Counted from the first letter of the stretch, positions 11,067 through 20,209 are shown. The stretch: DNA of 64,000 nucleotides from Microvirga makkahensis (GCF_009830105.1 NZ_WURB01000003.1:310001-374000), one strand, 5' to 3'. Translations and numbers: made by a program. Notes: generated by a model not told the origin, from the sequence alone.

Positions 11067-11555
11067 ATGCCCCTGACGATGCATACGGCCTCTCCGGCGA
11101 TGGCAGAGGAAGTGAGAACCGTGCCCGCGATGAAACGAGGCTTTCGCGGGCATTGCCCGGCCTGCGACACGGGCCGCCTCTTCGGCCGGTTCCTGAAGGT
11201 GGTGGACCGCTGCGATGCCTGCGGCACGGAACTTCACCATCACCGGGCCGACGACCTGCCGCCCTATCTGGTGATCACCCTCGTTGGCCACTTGATCGGC
11301 TACGGCATCTTCACGACGGAAACCAGGATGGAGATGCCCCTCTGGGCGCATCTGGCGATCTGGCCCCTTCTGACCGTCGTCTTGGCCCTGCTGCTTCTTC
11401 AGCCCGTCAAGGGGGCTGTCGTAGGGCTCCAATACGCGCTAGGAATGCACGGCTTCGGCGCGGCCCGCCAGTTGAGGCAAGCAGACAGGGAGGACCGGGG
11501 TGACGGACGCGCAGACACTGACCAGAATGGATACGCTGGTCGCCGGGGAGCGTAA
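11067..11555 (+). CDS. DUF983 family membrane protein
   Basis: A 162-residue protein with the DUF983 layout: a cysteine pair motif CPACDTGRLF, a second CDACG motif (zinc-ribbon-like, residues ~29-59), then two hydrophobic helices (YLVITLVGHLIGYGIF; LAIWPLLTVVLALLLLQP). Function is unknown; the family regularly sits between rnr and a NUDIX gene in alphaproteobacteria. AAGGAAG precedes the ATG at good spacing. Its last 56 bases overlap the NUDIX gene in another frame, so the tail after the second helix is unconserved in appearance and its true end is fixed only by the stop codon. Confidence 0.85.
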   Translation: MPLTMHTASPAMAEEVRTVPAMKRGFRGHCPACDTGRLFGRFLKVVDRCDACGTELHHHRADDLPPYLVITLVGHLIGYGIFTTETRMEMPLWAHLAIWPLLTVVLALLLLQPVKGAVVGLQYALGMHGFGAARQLRQADREDRGDGRADTDQNGYAGRRGA

Positions 11556-12252
11556 GGCGAACGCTCCCGCCCTTCGCCCCGCCGACGCCGCGACCCTCAT
11601 CATCATCGACCGACGGGTCAGGCACCCGAAGGTTCTCATGGGCAGGCGCCACGACGGGCACAAATTCATGCCCGGCAAGTTCGTGTTTCCCGGCGGCCGC
11701 ATCGAGGCGGGCGACCGGTCCATGACAGTTGCCGGCGCCCTGAATCCGCGGGCGGAGCAGGCCCTCATGGCGCGGGTCAGCCGACCATCCATCCAGCGCA
11801 GCCGGGCGCTGGCACTGGCGGCCATCCGGGAAACCTTCGAGGAAACTGGTCTCCTGCTCGGCACCAGGGATTACGGTGGCCCTGAATCGGTACCCGCCGG
11901 CACCCCATGGGAAGCCTTCCGGGAGCACGGGGTGTTCCCGGACCTGGAAGCGCTGCATTTCGTCGGCAGGGCCATCACTCCGCCCAAGCGCGTCAAACGG
12001 TTCGACACCCGCTTCTTCGCGGTCGACCGGAGCGCCGTGGCCCATGAGATCGAAGGAGTCGTCGGACCCGATTCCGAGCTTGTGGAACTGGCCTGGGTGA
12101 CCGTGGCCGAGGCGAGAAAGCTCGATCTCCCTCCCATTACGGGCGTCCTCCTCGGCGAACTGGAGGCCCGGATCGCGGCCGGGTTCGGCCATCAGCTCCC
12201 TGTGCCCTTCTTCTATCAGAAGAACGGCCATTTCGTGCGGGAGCTGCTTTAA
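11500..12252 (+). CDS. NUDIX hydrolase
   Basis: A 250-residue NUDIX-fold hydrolase. The box is split: GKFVFPGGRIEAGD is followed by an insert of about 35 residues before ALAAIRETFEETGLLLG, as in the longer NUDT/CoA-pyrophosphatase-like members, so substrate cannot be named. The GTG at 11500 has GGGAGG 7 nt upstream and is preferred to the in-frame ATG at 11527. It overlaps the DUF983 gene by 56 bp, indicating translational coupling in the rnr operon. Confidence 0.86.
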   Translation: MTDAQTLTRMDTLVAGERKANAPALRPADAATLIIIDRRVRHPKVLMGRRHDGHKFMPGKFVFPGGRIEAGDRSMTVAGALNPRAEQALMARVSRPSIQRSRALALAAIRETFEETGLLLGTRDYGGPESVPAGTPWEAFREHGVFPDLEALHFVGRAITPPKRVKRFDTRFFAVDRSAVAHEIEGVVGPDSELVELAWVTVAEARKLDLPPITGVLLGELEARIAAGFGHQLPVPFFYQKNGHFVRELL

Positions 12253-12625
12253 AGAATTTCGCTACGTGGAGATGCCACCGCCTCGTACGGATCTCCTCGC
12301 CAGCGAGGACGGCTCCATTCCATAGGAAGCCCGCCGCGTCATCACCGGCTCCAGGCTGGTGATCCAGACCCGTGGAACGCGGCTCCATCCGGAAGCGGGA
12401 TCGCTTGGCCTGATCCCCTGATCAAGTCCAGGGCCGCTAGAGGCAAGACGTCGGCCGCTCCTCCAAGGGGAAATCTCGCTGCCCTTCTCCCGGAACCCTT
12501 GACGGAAGCGCCATAATCGGGCATGGGAACGTCACGATTTTCCGGCCGGGTTCGCCCGGCCTTTGCGTTTCGGCTACGCCGCGGGGCCAACCGAGCGCGT
12601 TGCAACTGAACAAGAGGTCCAACCC
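12253..12625. other. Intergenic region before rpmG
   Basis: About 370 bases with no credible gene. It contains one copy of the ATCACCGGC-type repeat (12341-12363) and the rpmG leader. A GGAAC at 12372 has no CGTT at the right distance. Confidence 0.6.
12341..12363. repeat. ATCACCGGC-type intergenic repeat copy
   Basis: ATCACCGGCTCCAGGCTGGTGAT is a near-palindrome related to the repeat at 138-164 and the copies at 33888, 44103 and 60131. Confidence 0.5.
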
Positions 12626-12793
12626 ATGGCCAAAGCCGCAACGATCAAAGTGAAGCTCGTCTCCACCGCCGACACGGGCTATTTCTACGTTACGAAGAAG
12701 AACTCCCGCACGATGACAGACAAGATGTCGTTCAAGAAGTACGACCCTGTCGCGAAGAAGCATGTGGAGTTCAAGGAAGCCAAGATCAAGTAA
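12626..12793 (+). CDS. rpmG: 50S ribosomal protein L33
   Basis: A 55-residue L33 of the large ribosomal subunit, starting [18 protein letters not shown] and containing [23 protein letters not shown] over residues ~20-42. It lacks the CxxC zinc pairs of the C+ paralogue, so it is the zinc-independent form. The frame is open upstream to 12563 but the family start is the ATG at 12626. A terminator follows 25 bases after the stop. Confidence 0.97.
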   Translation: MAKAATIKVKLVSTADTGYFYVTKKNSRTMTDKMSFKKYDPVAKKHVEFKEAKIK

Positions 12794-12820
12794 GCTTCCT
12801 GCGAGCAGCCGCAGAATCGG

Positions 12821-12850
12821 AAAGCCGCCTCCTCATCGGGGCGGCTTTTT
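12821..12850 (+). terminator. Intrinsic terminator of rpmG
   Basis: AAAGCCGCC (12821-12829) pairs with GGCGGCTTT (12840-12848) around a 10-nt loop and runs into five T. It lies 28 bp after the rpmG stop. Confidence 0.85.
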
Positions 12851-12852
12851 CA

Positions 12853-13195
12853 TTTGCGGCTTGCTTAAACCAAGGAGCCCGGCATCCATGCGATGGGACA
12901 AGCACCTCTTTCTCATCACGCGCGAAGCCCTGCGGGCCGGCGCTTTTGCGATGGAGATGCGGAGATAAGGACCACCGAATGCCAACCTCAGGGTTCTGTG
13001 GGCACGGACGCAGCCGGCATCTTAGATAAGCCATGAGGGCTGTCGTCGGGGTGAAGGAAAGTCGTTCCTTGTCGCCGTCCTGCATTCGGCTTGCGCTCGG
13101 TCGGAGCTCAGCAGGGGCAGGCCTGCGCCCGAGGCGCGGCGAGGCCCGCGAAACAGCAGTGCGACGAACTCTGCCGCCGCACTGCCGCTGGAGTC
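12853..13195. other. Intergenic region, no gene seen
   Basis: About 340 bases between the rpmG terminator and the convergent HU gene. No frame with a ribosome site and plausible composition, and no clear repeat, was found. Confidence 0.55.
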
Positions 13196-13702
13196 TCAGA
13201 TCGATTCCTTCAGGTCCTTCGCGGCGCGGAAGGCGATCTTCTTCGAAGCCTTGATCTTCACGGGCTCCCCGGTTTGTGGGTTGCGGCCCATGCGGGCGGC
13301 ACGCTTGCGAACCTGGAGGATGCCGAGGCCGGTCAGGCGGATCTTCTCGCCCTTCTTCAGGCTCTTGGCGATGAAGTCGACGACTTGAGTCATCATCTCG
13401 TTCATCTGGCGTTTCGGAAGCTCATGCATCTCAGACAGCGCCTCAGCAATGTGCCGCAGCGTCAAGATGCCGTTGCTCGACACCGGCCCCTTCACGGGCT
13501 TCTTCGCAACCGCCTTCGCGGAGGTCTTCGCGGAGATCTTCGCAGGAGCCTTCGAAGCGGCAGCTTTCGCTGGCTTCTTGGCCGCCGGCTTTGCGACTGC
13601 TTTGGCCGTCGTCTTGGCCGCCGCCTTCTTAGCCGGAGCCTTGGTCGCCTTGGTTGCTGCGGCCTTGCGGGCCGGGGCTTTCTTGGTTGCAGTCTTTGCC
13701 AC
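13196..13702 (-). CDS. HU-family DNA-binding protein with H1-like N-terminal tail
   Basis: A 168-residue nucleoid protein. Residues ~1-73 are Lys/Ala/Pro repeats of the AKKPAKAAA type; residues ~75-168 form an HU/IHF fold with MNEMMTQVVDFIAKSLKKGEKIRLTGLG spread over the dimer helices and the DNA-binding arm RMGRNPQTGEPVKIKA. The tail is N-terminal, unlike actinobacterial HupB where it is C-terminal. GTG start at 13702 with AAGGAG 7 nt upstream. It would bind and compact DNA non-specifically. Monocistronic as far as can be seen. Confidence 0.88.
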   Translation of the reverse strand: MAKTATKKAPARKAAATKATKAPAKKAAAKTTAKAVAKPAAKKPAKAAASKAPAKISAKTSAKAVAKKPVKGPVSSNGILTLRHIAEALSEMHELPKRQMNEMMTQVVDFIAKSLKKGEKIRLTGLGILQVRKRAARMGRNPQTGEPVKIKASKKIAFRAAKDLKESI

Positions 13703-13908
13703 TGGAAACTCCTTTCACGAGGCCATACGCATATTTAGCACTATCTGCATAGAGATTGGGAACAAAGTTCCAAGTTGCCGGAGTGCCGTTTCCACAAGGG
13801 AAATGGCAGGGGAATGCGCAAACTGCCTTGAAAACCGCATGTTAATCGCCTGTCACGCTCCACCGGTACGAAGAGAACGAGTGCCCGGGAACGCGGTGAC
13901 AGTACCGG

Positions 13909-14889
13909 TCAACCCGCAATCCTGCCGCCGAGTTCATCTTCGATATGCAGGCGAACGATCTCATCGAAGCTCTTCTCCGCCCTGAAACCGAGGCTCTCGG
14001 CGCGACTTGCATCGAAGCGGCGCGGCCATCCGGCCACCATGCGCATAATGTCGGGATCAGGCTCACGGCGGATCCTGGACGCGACCTTGTCGCCGGCGAT
14101 GCGCCGCAATGCGTCGATCTGCTCCGCAACGGTCACCGAAACGCTCGGCATGGTGAGATTGCGGCGCGGGCCGATTTCGTCGGTGTCGATGGTGGCCGCA
14201 TGCACGAGGAACCCCACGGCGGAGCGTGGTGACGCATGGGCATGGCACACATCCTCCGGCACGGGCAGCACCGCCTCCTGACCGTTCAAGGGCTCGCGGA
14301 TGATGCTCGAGAAGAAACCGGAGGCTGCCTTGTTGGGCTTGCCGGGGCGCACGCAGATCGTGGGAAGGCGGATGCCGACGCCGTCGAAGAAGCCGCGCCG
14401 CGTATAGTCGGCGAGGAGCAATTCGCCGATCGCTTTCTGCGTGCCGTAGCTCGTGAGCGGCGTGAGGAAGAATTCGTCGCCGATGGCCTCCGGGAACGGA
14501 GCGCCGAATACGGCGATGGAGGATGTGAAGACCAGTCGCGGACGATAGCCGTCGCCCACCCGACGGACGGCGTCGAAGAGAAAGCGTGTGCCGTCGAGAT
14601 TGATCCTGTAGCCCTTCTCCAGATCCGCTTCCGCCTCGCCGGAGACGATGGCGGCAAGATGAAAGATGACGTCCGGGCGGCTCGCCACGAGCCTCTCGGC
14701 CTCGCCGGGTTGAGAAAAGTCGGATGCGAGCGCCGTAACCTCGAAGGGGGCCGGTGGAGCGACGGGCTCCACGACGTCGTGCAGGATCATGCGCGTGATC
14801 GCCTGCCGGTTCAGCTGCCCCTCTTCGACAAGCCGGTCGGTGAGCTTCCGGCCGACCATTCCGGCCGCCCCGAGAATGAGAATCCGCAT
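13909..14889 (-). CDS. denD: NAD-dependent epimerase/dehydratase, probable D-erythronate dehydrogenase
   Basis: A 326-residue extended short-chain dehydrogenase/reductase. The Rossmann start is MRILILGAAGMVGRKL, the active-site motif is SYGTQK (Tyr/Lys), preceded by FTSSIAVFG. Overall it reads like DenD, which oxidises D-erythronate at C2 in the four-carbon acid-sugar pathway (with DenC/OtnC-type partners). It lies 100 bp downstream of a TRAP transporter on the same strand, supporting uptake and oxidation of a sugar acid. The partner kinase and decarboxylase/isomerase genes of the D-erythronate pathway are absent here, so the substrate is inferred from the family. Confidence 0.78.
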   Translation of the reverse strand: MRILILGAAGMVGRKLTDRLVEEGQLNRQAITRMILHDVVEPVAPPAPFEVTALASDFSQPGEAERLVASRPDVIFHLAAIVSGEAEADLEKGYRINLDGTRFLFDAVRRVGDGYRPRLVFTSSIAVFGAPFPEAIGDEFFLTPLTSYGTQKAIGELLLADYTRRGFFDGVGIRLPTICVRPGKPNKAASGFFSSIIREPLNGQEAVLPVPEDVCHAHASPRSAVGFLVHAATIDTDEIGPRRNLTMPSVSVTVAEQIDALRRIAGDKVASRIRREPDPDIMRMVAGWPRRFDASRAESLGFRAEKSFDEIVRLHIEDELGGRIAG

Positions 14890-14989
14890 GGTTCAAGATC
14901 TTCGTTGGAAAGAGCAGTGTTCAACGGCAGTTCACGCCGTCCAGAGCGCCAAGCTCCGGACGGCGTGGCCTCGATGAAGGCGGGATGCG

Positions 14990-16000
14990 TTATTTCTTGC
15001 GCATCTTTTCCAGTTCGTCCCGCATCATCTTCACCGTCTCGGGACCGATGGTGGAAGCGTGTTTCTCCCACACGGCCTTCGCCTGATCGCGCATACGGTT
15101 GGCCTCCTGCTCGTTCAGCTCGTTGACGATGACGCCAGAGCCCTTGATCTTCTCGAGGGACGCTTGGGACAGCTCACGGGAGACCTTGCGCTGCTCGTCG
15201 CGGGCCTTCACGGCGCATTCGCGAAGCGCCGCCTGCTCATCCTTCGACAGGTCATCCCACAGCCTCTTGGAGTAGAGAACCAGGAAGGGCGTGTAGGCGT
15301 GACGGGTGACCGACAGATATTTCTGCACCTCGTAGAACTTGGAAGTGTCGATGGTCACGAACGGGTTTTCCTGACCGTCGATCGCCTTGGTCTCAAGGGC
15401 CGTGAACACCTCGCCGAAGGCCATCGGCACCGCGTTGGCGCCCATGTTCTTGAACGTGTCGAGGAACACGTTGTTCTGCATGACGCGAACCTTCAGCCCC
15501 TTGAAGTCCTCCCACTTCTCCACCGGACGGCGGGAGTTCGTGAGATTGCGGAAGCCGTTCTCCCAATAGGCGAGATTGACGAGCCCTACCCCTTCGAGCT
15601 TCGCGTCGATATGCTTTCCGAATTCCCCGTCGAGGATGGCGTCGGCCTCCTTCTCGTTGGAGAATAGGAAGGGCAGATCGAAGACGCCGAGTTCCGGCAG
15701 GATGCCGATGAGCGGCGAACTCGACGTGACCACCATTTCCTGGGTGCCGGAGCGCAGAGCCTGCGTGGCCTGGAGATCGCCGCCCAGGGCACCGCCCCAG
15801 AAGCCCTGAACTTTCATCTTGCCGCCCGACTTGTCGGCGAGACAGGTTCTGAATGTCTCGACGCCCTTTCCGTTCGGGTGATCCTCGTTGACGCCATTCG
15901 ACAGGCGGATATTGCGCTCCGTGAACTGCGCGGCAGCCGGAAGCGCCGACAGGAGCGTGACCGCGACGCCCGCGGCGAGTGCGTATTTCAAAGCTTTCAT
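14990..16000 (-). CDS. dctP: TRAP transporter solute-binding protein, DctP family
   Basis: The 336-residue periplasmic binding protein has a signal peptide (MKALKYALAAGVAVTLLSALPAAAQ). Family motifs include RLSNGVNEDHPNGKGVETF, the central QENPF followed by an aromatic-rich region, and a C-terminal helical stretch. It captures an organic acid for the DctQM permease. ATG at 16000 is preceded by GAGAGGAAA. The frame stays open far upstream, but that part is antisense to dctM. Order on the strand is dctQ-dctM-dctP-denD. Its substrate is probably a sugar acid, judged from neighbours only. Confidence 0.9.
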   Translation of the reverse strand: MKALKYALAAGVAVTLLSALPAAAQFTERNIRLSNGVNEDHPNGKGVETFRTCLADKSGGKMKVQGFWGGALGGDLQATQALRSGTQEMVVTSSSPLIGILPELGVFDLPFLFSNEKEADAILDGEFGKHIDAKLEGVGLVNLAYWENGFRNLTNSRRPVEKWEDFKGLKVRVMQNNVFLDTFKNMGANAVPMAFGEVFTALETKAIDGQENPFVTIDTSKFYEVQKYLSVTRHAYTPFLVLYSKRLWDDLSKDEQAALRECAVKARDEQRKVSRELSQASLEKIKGSGVIVNELNEQEANRMRDQAKAVWEKHASTIGPETVKMMRDELEKMRKK

Positions 16001-16038
16001 TGTGGTTTCCTCTCCGTTGTTTGTTCTTTCCCCACTGC

Positions 16039-17322
16039 TCACCGCCCCCTCAGCCATGACAGGGGCACCATCACGAGGTCTGGGAAGACGATGAGCAGAA
16101 CGAGCACGACGAGCTGCGCGATCAGAAAGGGATTGACCCCTTTGATCACGGCTCCCATTGGAACACGGGCGACGCCGCTCACGACGTTGAGCACGATGCC
16201 CACCGGCGGGGTGATCAGCCCGATTGCATTGTTGATGATGAACAGGACGCCGAAATAGACCGGATCGATGCCCGCCTGCTTCACGATGGGCATGAGGACG
16301 GGCGTCAGGATCAGCACGGTAGGCGAGAAGTCCAACGCCGTGCCCACGATGACAACCAGGAACATCAGGACGAACATGAGCAGAGTCTGGTTGCCCATGA
16401 GCGGCTGGATCAGGTTGCTGATCTCGGCGGGAATATTGGCCTGGGTGATGAGCCAGGCGGACACCAGCGCCGCGGCGACGAGGAACATCACCACGGCCGT
16501 GGTCTTGGCCGCTCTCAAGAGGATGCCGTAGAGCATCGACGGCGTCAGCTCGCGGTAAACGAACATGCCGATAACGAAGGCATAGACAGCCGCCAGAACG
16601 GCCGCCTCCGTGGGCGTGACGATGCCCCATTTGATGCCCCCTAGGATCATCACCGGCATCAGCAGGGCGAAGAATCCGTCGACGAAAGCCTTCCCGCGCT
16701 CCCGCATGGTCGTTCGCGGCGTTGTCTGCAGCTTGTCCTTCCGGCTGACGATCCACCACGCAACGACGAGCGACAGGGCCATCATGATGCCTGGAGCAAC
16801 GCCCGCCAGGAACAGCTGCGAGATCGATACGTTCGCTGCGACCCCAAACACGATGAAACCGATGGACGGCGGGATTACGGGCGCGATGATGCCGCCCGCC
16901 GCGATGAGACCTGCCGATCGCGGAATGTCGTATCCCGCGTTGCGCATCATCGGGATCAGGATCGCCGCTAGCGCCGCCGTATCGGCCGCAGCCGAACCTG
17001 ACAGGGCGGCGAGGATGATCGCCGCGACGATGGCGACATAACCCAGTCCGCCGTGAATATGCCCAAGGCACGCGAGAGCGAAGTTGACGATGCGCTTCGA
17101 CAGGCCGCCCGCGTTCATCAGCTCCCCTGCGAGAAGGAAGAACGGGACCGCCAGCAACTGGAAGTTATCGGCACCGATGATCATATTCTGCGCCACGATC
17201 TGGCTGTCGAAATTGCCGAGCCACAGCATGAGCGCGAGCGCGCAGACGATGAGCGCGAAAGCGATCGGCATTCCCAGCGCCATCGCCCCAAGCAGGGAGA
17301 AGAGGAAGACGAGAATCGTCAC
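16039..17322 (-). CDS. dctM: TRAP transporter large permease, DctM
   Basis: A 427-residue, about 12-helix membrane subunit of the sodium-coupled TRAP family. Recognisable parts are the N-terminal LGMPIAFAL, the NFQLLAVPFFLLAGELMNAGGLSKRI region, GSAAADTAALAAILIP, and INNAIGLITPPVGIVLNVV near the end. It starts with GTG at 17322, overlapping the dctQ stop by 4 bases (GTGA), which indicates coupling. The gap to dctP is 38 bp. Confidence 0.93.
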   Translation of the reverse strand: MTILVFLFSLLGAMALGMPIAFALIVCALALMLWLGNFDSQIVAQNMIIGADNFQLLAVPFFLLAGELMNAGGLSKRIVNFALACLGHIHGGLGYVAIVAAIILAALSGSAAADTAALAAILIPMMRNAGYDIPRSAGLIAAGGIIAPVIPPSIGFIVFGVAANVSISQLFLAGVAPGIMMALSLVVAWWIVSRKDKLQTTPRTTMRERGKAFVDGFFALLMPVMILGGIKWGIVTPTEAAVLAAVYAFVIGMFVYRELTPSMLYGILLRAAKTTAVVMFLVAAALVSAWLITQANIPAEISNLIQPLMGNQTLLMFVLMFLVVIVGTALDFSPTVLILTPVLMPIVKQAGIDPVYFGVLFIINNAIGLITPPVGIVLNVVSGVARVPMGAVIKGVNPFLIAQLVVLVLLIVFPDLVMVPLSWLRGR

Positions 17323-17861
17323 TCGAGCCGCTCCCTCAAGGCATGAGCCTCGTCATCGCTGTAGTCGCCGGCGAAGGCCCGGAGTTCCCGCTCGCTGACC
17401 CGCCCTGTGAGCACCCTCAGAATTCTGAACGCGGCCATCAGGCCGAGGCCGACGCTCGTAAAGTACCCGATGCCGTAGACCCAGAGCATCGAGATTTCGG
17501 TGATAGGGGCATAGTTCGTGGCGTTGATCTCCGCCTGCAGCCAGGTGCCCCAGAAGAAAACGGCGCAGCAGATGATCACAAAGATGTCGGACAGGATCAT
17601 GCAGACCTTTCGGCCCTGCTCTCCGAGCCTCGACACGAGGGTCTCAACGCCCAGATGGGCATTCTCCCGCCCGACCACCACCGCGCCGATGAAGGTGAGC
17701 CAGACGAAGAAGAAGCGGGACATCTCCTCCGACACGTCGATGCCCGTGTCGAGGAGGTATCGCAGCACGACATTGCCGAACACCATGACGACCATGCCGG
17801 CCAGCAGAAAGACCATGAGTCCTTCCAAGCCTCTGAAGAAGAAGGCTCCTATCCTGCTCAC
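17319..17861 (-). CDS. dctQ: TRAP transporter small permease, DctQ
   Basis: A 180-residue, four-helix protein with the DctQ pattern: an N-terminal helix (GLMVFLLAGMVVMVFGNVVLRYL), then EEMSRFFFVWLTFIGAVVV, typical of the family. It starts at GTG 17861 behind GGAGGAG. It is the first gene of the dctQMP-denD unit, transcribed divergently from the enolase-superfamily gene across 265 bp. Confidence 0.9.
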   Translation of the reverse strand: MSRIGAFFFRGLEGLMVFLLAGMVVMVFGNVVLRYLLDTGIDVSEEMSRFFFVWLTFIGAVVVGRENAHLGVETLVSRLGEQGRKVCMILSDIFVIICCAVFFWGTWLQAEINATNYAPITEISMLWVYGIGYFTSVGLGLMAAFRILRVLTGRVSERELRAFAGDYSDDEAHALRERLE

Positions 17862-18126
17862 TGCTCCTCCCGCGCTGTTTTATCGATTTGGTGCTATTCT
17901 GATCGCAAGGGTGAATTATTCAAGACGAGCAGGAAGGAAGTGAAATCGGCTAATGGTATAAGACGCTATCCCGCACCGGTGTTACACATCAGGCTTATGT
18001 ATACTCGGCTTCGGCACTGGTTTCGGTAGATCTTCCGGCGCCAGTTTGCATATGCTCTCAGGTGAACCGGGAATCGTTCACCCCTGCCCCGGCGCCGCTC
18101 CAGGGACGCAGCTGCGGGAGACGCTC
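17862..18126. promoter_or_regulatory. Divergent control region of the acid-sugar cluster
   Basis: This 265-bp gap must hold promoters for dctQMP-denD (minus) and the dehydratase gene (plus). Two AT-rich GTATA-containing sites, near 17957 and 17999, could be half-operators or -10 boxes. No regulator gene is adjacent, so the controlling protein is unknown. Confidence 0.4.
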
Positions 18127-19326
18127 ATGAAGATCACCCAGGTCGAAACCATCCGCCTTCGAGAATTCGCCAACATCGTGTGGGTGCGGCTTCACACGGA
18201 CGAGGGAATCATCGGGCTTGGGGAAACCTTCATGGGTGCCGCCGCCGTCGAGGCCTACATCCACGAGACGGTGGCGGCGAAGCTGATCGGACGCGACCCG
18301 CTTCAGATCGAAGGGATTCATCGCGACCTGCAGAACTACCTCGGCTGGCGCTCCGCGGGCGTGGAAACCCGTGGCAACTCCGCCATCGACATCGCCCTTT
18401 GGGACATCTTCGGCAAGGCGCATGGCAAGCCCGTTTGCGACATGCTGGGCGGCCGCTCGCGAGACAGGATCCGCGTTTACAACACCTGCGCCGGCTACCG
18501 GTACATCCGCGACAGCCGCGCGCAGAAGGTGGCGAACTGGGGCATCGGGCAGCCCGAAGGCGACTACGAGGATCTCGACGCCTTTCTGCACCATGCCGAG
18601 GACCTGGCTCACTCGCTTCTGGAGCAGGGCATCACCGGCATGAAGATTTGGCCCTTCGACGTCGCAGCCGAGCGCAGCAACGGCTACGACATCTCGCCGG
18701 AGGAACTGTGCACCGCGCTGGAACCCTTCGCCAGGATCCGCAACGCCGTCGGCGACAGGATGGACATCATGGTGGAGTTTCACTCCCTGTGGAGCCTGCC
18801 GATGGCCAAGAAGCTCGCGGGCGCGCTCGCGGAATTCAACACCTACTGGCACGAGGACCCCTTCCGCCTCGACAATGTCGGCGACCTGAAGGAATACGCG
18901 CGGCACTCGAAGGCCTGGGTCTGCGCTTCCGAGACCCTGTCGTACACCCACGCTTTCCGGGAATATCTCGAAACCGGCGTCGCGGGCGTGGCGATGCTCG
19001 ATCTGTCCTGGTGCGGAGGCCTGACGGAAGCACGCAAGATCGCGGCCCTGGCGGAAGCCTGGCATGTTCCGGTCGCTCCGCACGATTGCACCGGACCGGT
19101 GGTCTACGCCGCGTCCTGCCATTTCTCCCTGCACGCCCGCAACGCACTCATCCAGGAAAGCGTCCGCGCCTTCTATACCGGCTGGTACACGGAACTGGTC
19201 ACGGATTTGCCGACGGTCACAAAGGGAGAGGTCACGGTGAACATGAAGCCTGGCCTCGGCCTGGAGCTGCTGCCCGAGATCCGGACCCGTCCGGACGCCA
19301 TCGTTCGCGTGACCGATTCAGCGTAG
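18127..19326 (+). CDS. Mandelate racemase/muconate lactonizing enzyme family protein (acid-sugar dehydratase)
   Basis: A 399-residue enolase-superfamily enzyme, probably a sugar-acid dehydratase. The capping-domain start is MKITQVETIRLREFANIVWV. Metal ligands appear as E217 (VEFHS), E243 (HEDPF) and E269 (ASETLS); H219 and H319 (APHD) are candidate acid/base residues. D-galactonate dehydratase-like enzymes usually have Asp at the first ligand position, so E217 is notable. The frame opens at 18046, but ATG 18127 matches the family. It lies divergent from the TRAP operon, consistent with dehydration of the imported sugar acid. The exact substrate cannot be told. Confidence 0.82.
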   Translation: MKITQVETIRLREFANIVWVRLHTDEGIIGLGETFMGAAAVEAYIHETVAAKLIGRDPLQIEGIHRDLQNYLGWRSAGVETRGNSAIDIALWDIFGKAHGKPVCDMLGGRSRDRIRVYNTCAGYRYIRDSRAQKVANWGIGQPEGDYEDLDAFLHHAEDLAHSLLEQGITGMKIWPFDVAAERSNGYDISPEELCTALEPFARIRNAVGDRMDIMVEFHSLWSLPMAKKLAGALAEFNTYWHEDPFRLDNVGDLKEYARHSKAWVCASETLSYTHAFREYLETGVAGVAMLDLSWCGGLTEARKIAALAEAWHVPVAPHDCTGPVVYAASCHFSLHARNALIQESVRAFYTGWYTELVTDLPTVTKGEVTVNMKPGLGLELLPEIRTRPDAIVRVTDSA

Positions 19327-19425
19327 GCGCGAGGGAGCGGATTGCTTTCTGCAGGGCAAACGCCACCCCGACATGACGAGGCCGCCCCTTTCCAGAGGCG
19401 GCCTCAGGTGCCGATCGCTCCGATC

Positions 19426-19977
19426 TCAGCGATAGTTCACCCGGACGGCGCGACGCTCACGGATGGAGCCGGTGGTGACCACATCGCGGCGGACGGCTCG
19501 GACGACCCGGGTTCGTCGGCCATCACGGCGGTAGACGGTCCGCGTGCGATATTGCGGCTGGCGACGGACAACACGGGTGCGATAGACCGGCTCCCGATAG
19601 ACGACCTGCGTACGATAGACTGGCGGAGCATAGACCACGCGGGTCGCGACGGGAGCCGCATAGTAGCCGTAGCTATAGGGATAGCCGTAGCCATAGCTGT
19701 AGGCGGGATAGTTGTACCCGTAGCGGTAGCCGTAAGCCGGGTATCCATAGGCGGGATAGCCGTAGGCGGGAGTCGCAGCGGCGCTGAGGAGCCCCCCCAC
19801 CAGCGCACCGCCGATCAGGCCCGCGGCCAAGGCACCGCCATTTCCCCAGCCGCGATGATGGTGATGATGGTGACCGCCGCGCCACCCGTCACCGCGATAA
19901 ACTCTTTGTGCTTCAGCCGAGCCGATGCTCCCAACGACCAGCAAAGCCGCACTCGAGAGCAGGATCACCTTCTTCAT
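19426..19977 (-). CDS. Secreted Tyr/Gly/His-rich repetitive protein
   Basis: A 183-residue low-complexity protein. It has a signal peptide (MKKVILLSSAALLVVGSIGSAEA), a six-histidine run, a glycine-rich helix (GGALAAGLIGGALVGGLLSAAA), then YGYPA-type tandem repeats (about residues 80-110) and Tyr/Arg repeats (VYRTQVVYREPVYRTRVV). Similar Tyr-rich glycine-zipper-like envelope proteins are common in Hyphomicrobiales; none has a defined role that I can assign. ATG at 19977 is chosen by the signal peptide; an upstream in-frame start at 20085 would bury it. The His run could bind metals. Confidence 0.72.
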   Translation of the reverse strand: MKKVILLSSAALLVVGSIGSAEAQRVYRGDGWRGGHHHHHHRGWGNGGALAAGLIGGALVGGLLSAAATPAYGYPAYGYPAYGYRYGYNYPAYSYGYGYPYSYGYYAAPVATRVVYAPPVYRTQVVYREPVYRTRVVRRQPQYRTRTVYRRDGRRTRVVRAVRRDVVTTGSIRERRAVRVNYR

Positions 19978-20209
19978 GACAAACCTCGTTCCGAAATGGC
20001 GAGCAGCATTCGTGCCTAACCAATCTGCAAATTTAAAAAAGGTTTCATGAGCAGGCACTACTACTCTTAGTATTTCGATTACCATTCATACTTCGTTCAT
20101 ATTCATGAACAAATTGGCGAATACTGCCAAGCAGAGCAGGCGATAAAGTAATCCACCTTCCTCTGATATAGTCAGAGTCGAAAACCGTTTTCGAAAGGCC
20201 GGCGGCCGC

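Noticed and set aside
16001-17071. N-terminal extension of the TRAP binding protein by 357 codons
   Set aside because: That part is an out-of-frame reading of dctM; the signal peptide and GAGAGGAAA site fix the start at 16000.
19875-19905. Six-histidine run as sign of an engineered tag
   Set aside because: It lies after the signal peptide of a naturally repetitive Gly/Tyr protein, with no vector sequence around.
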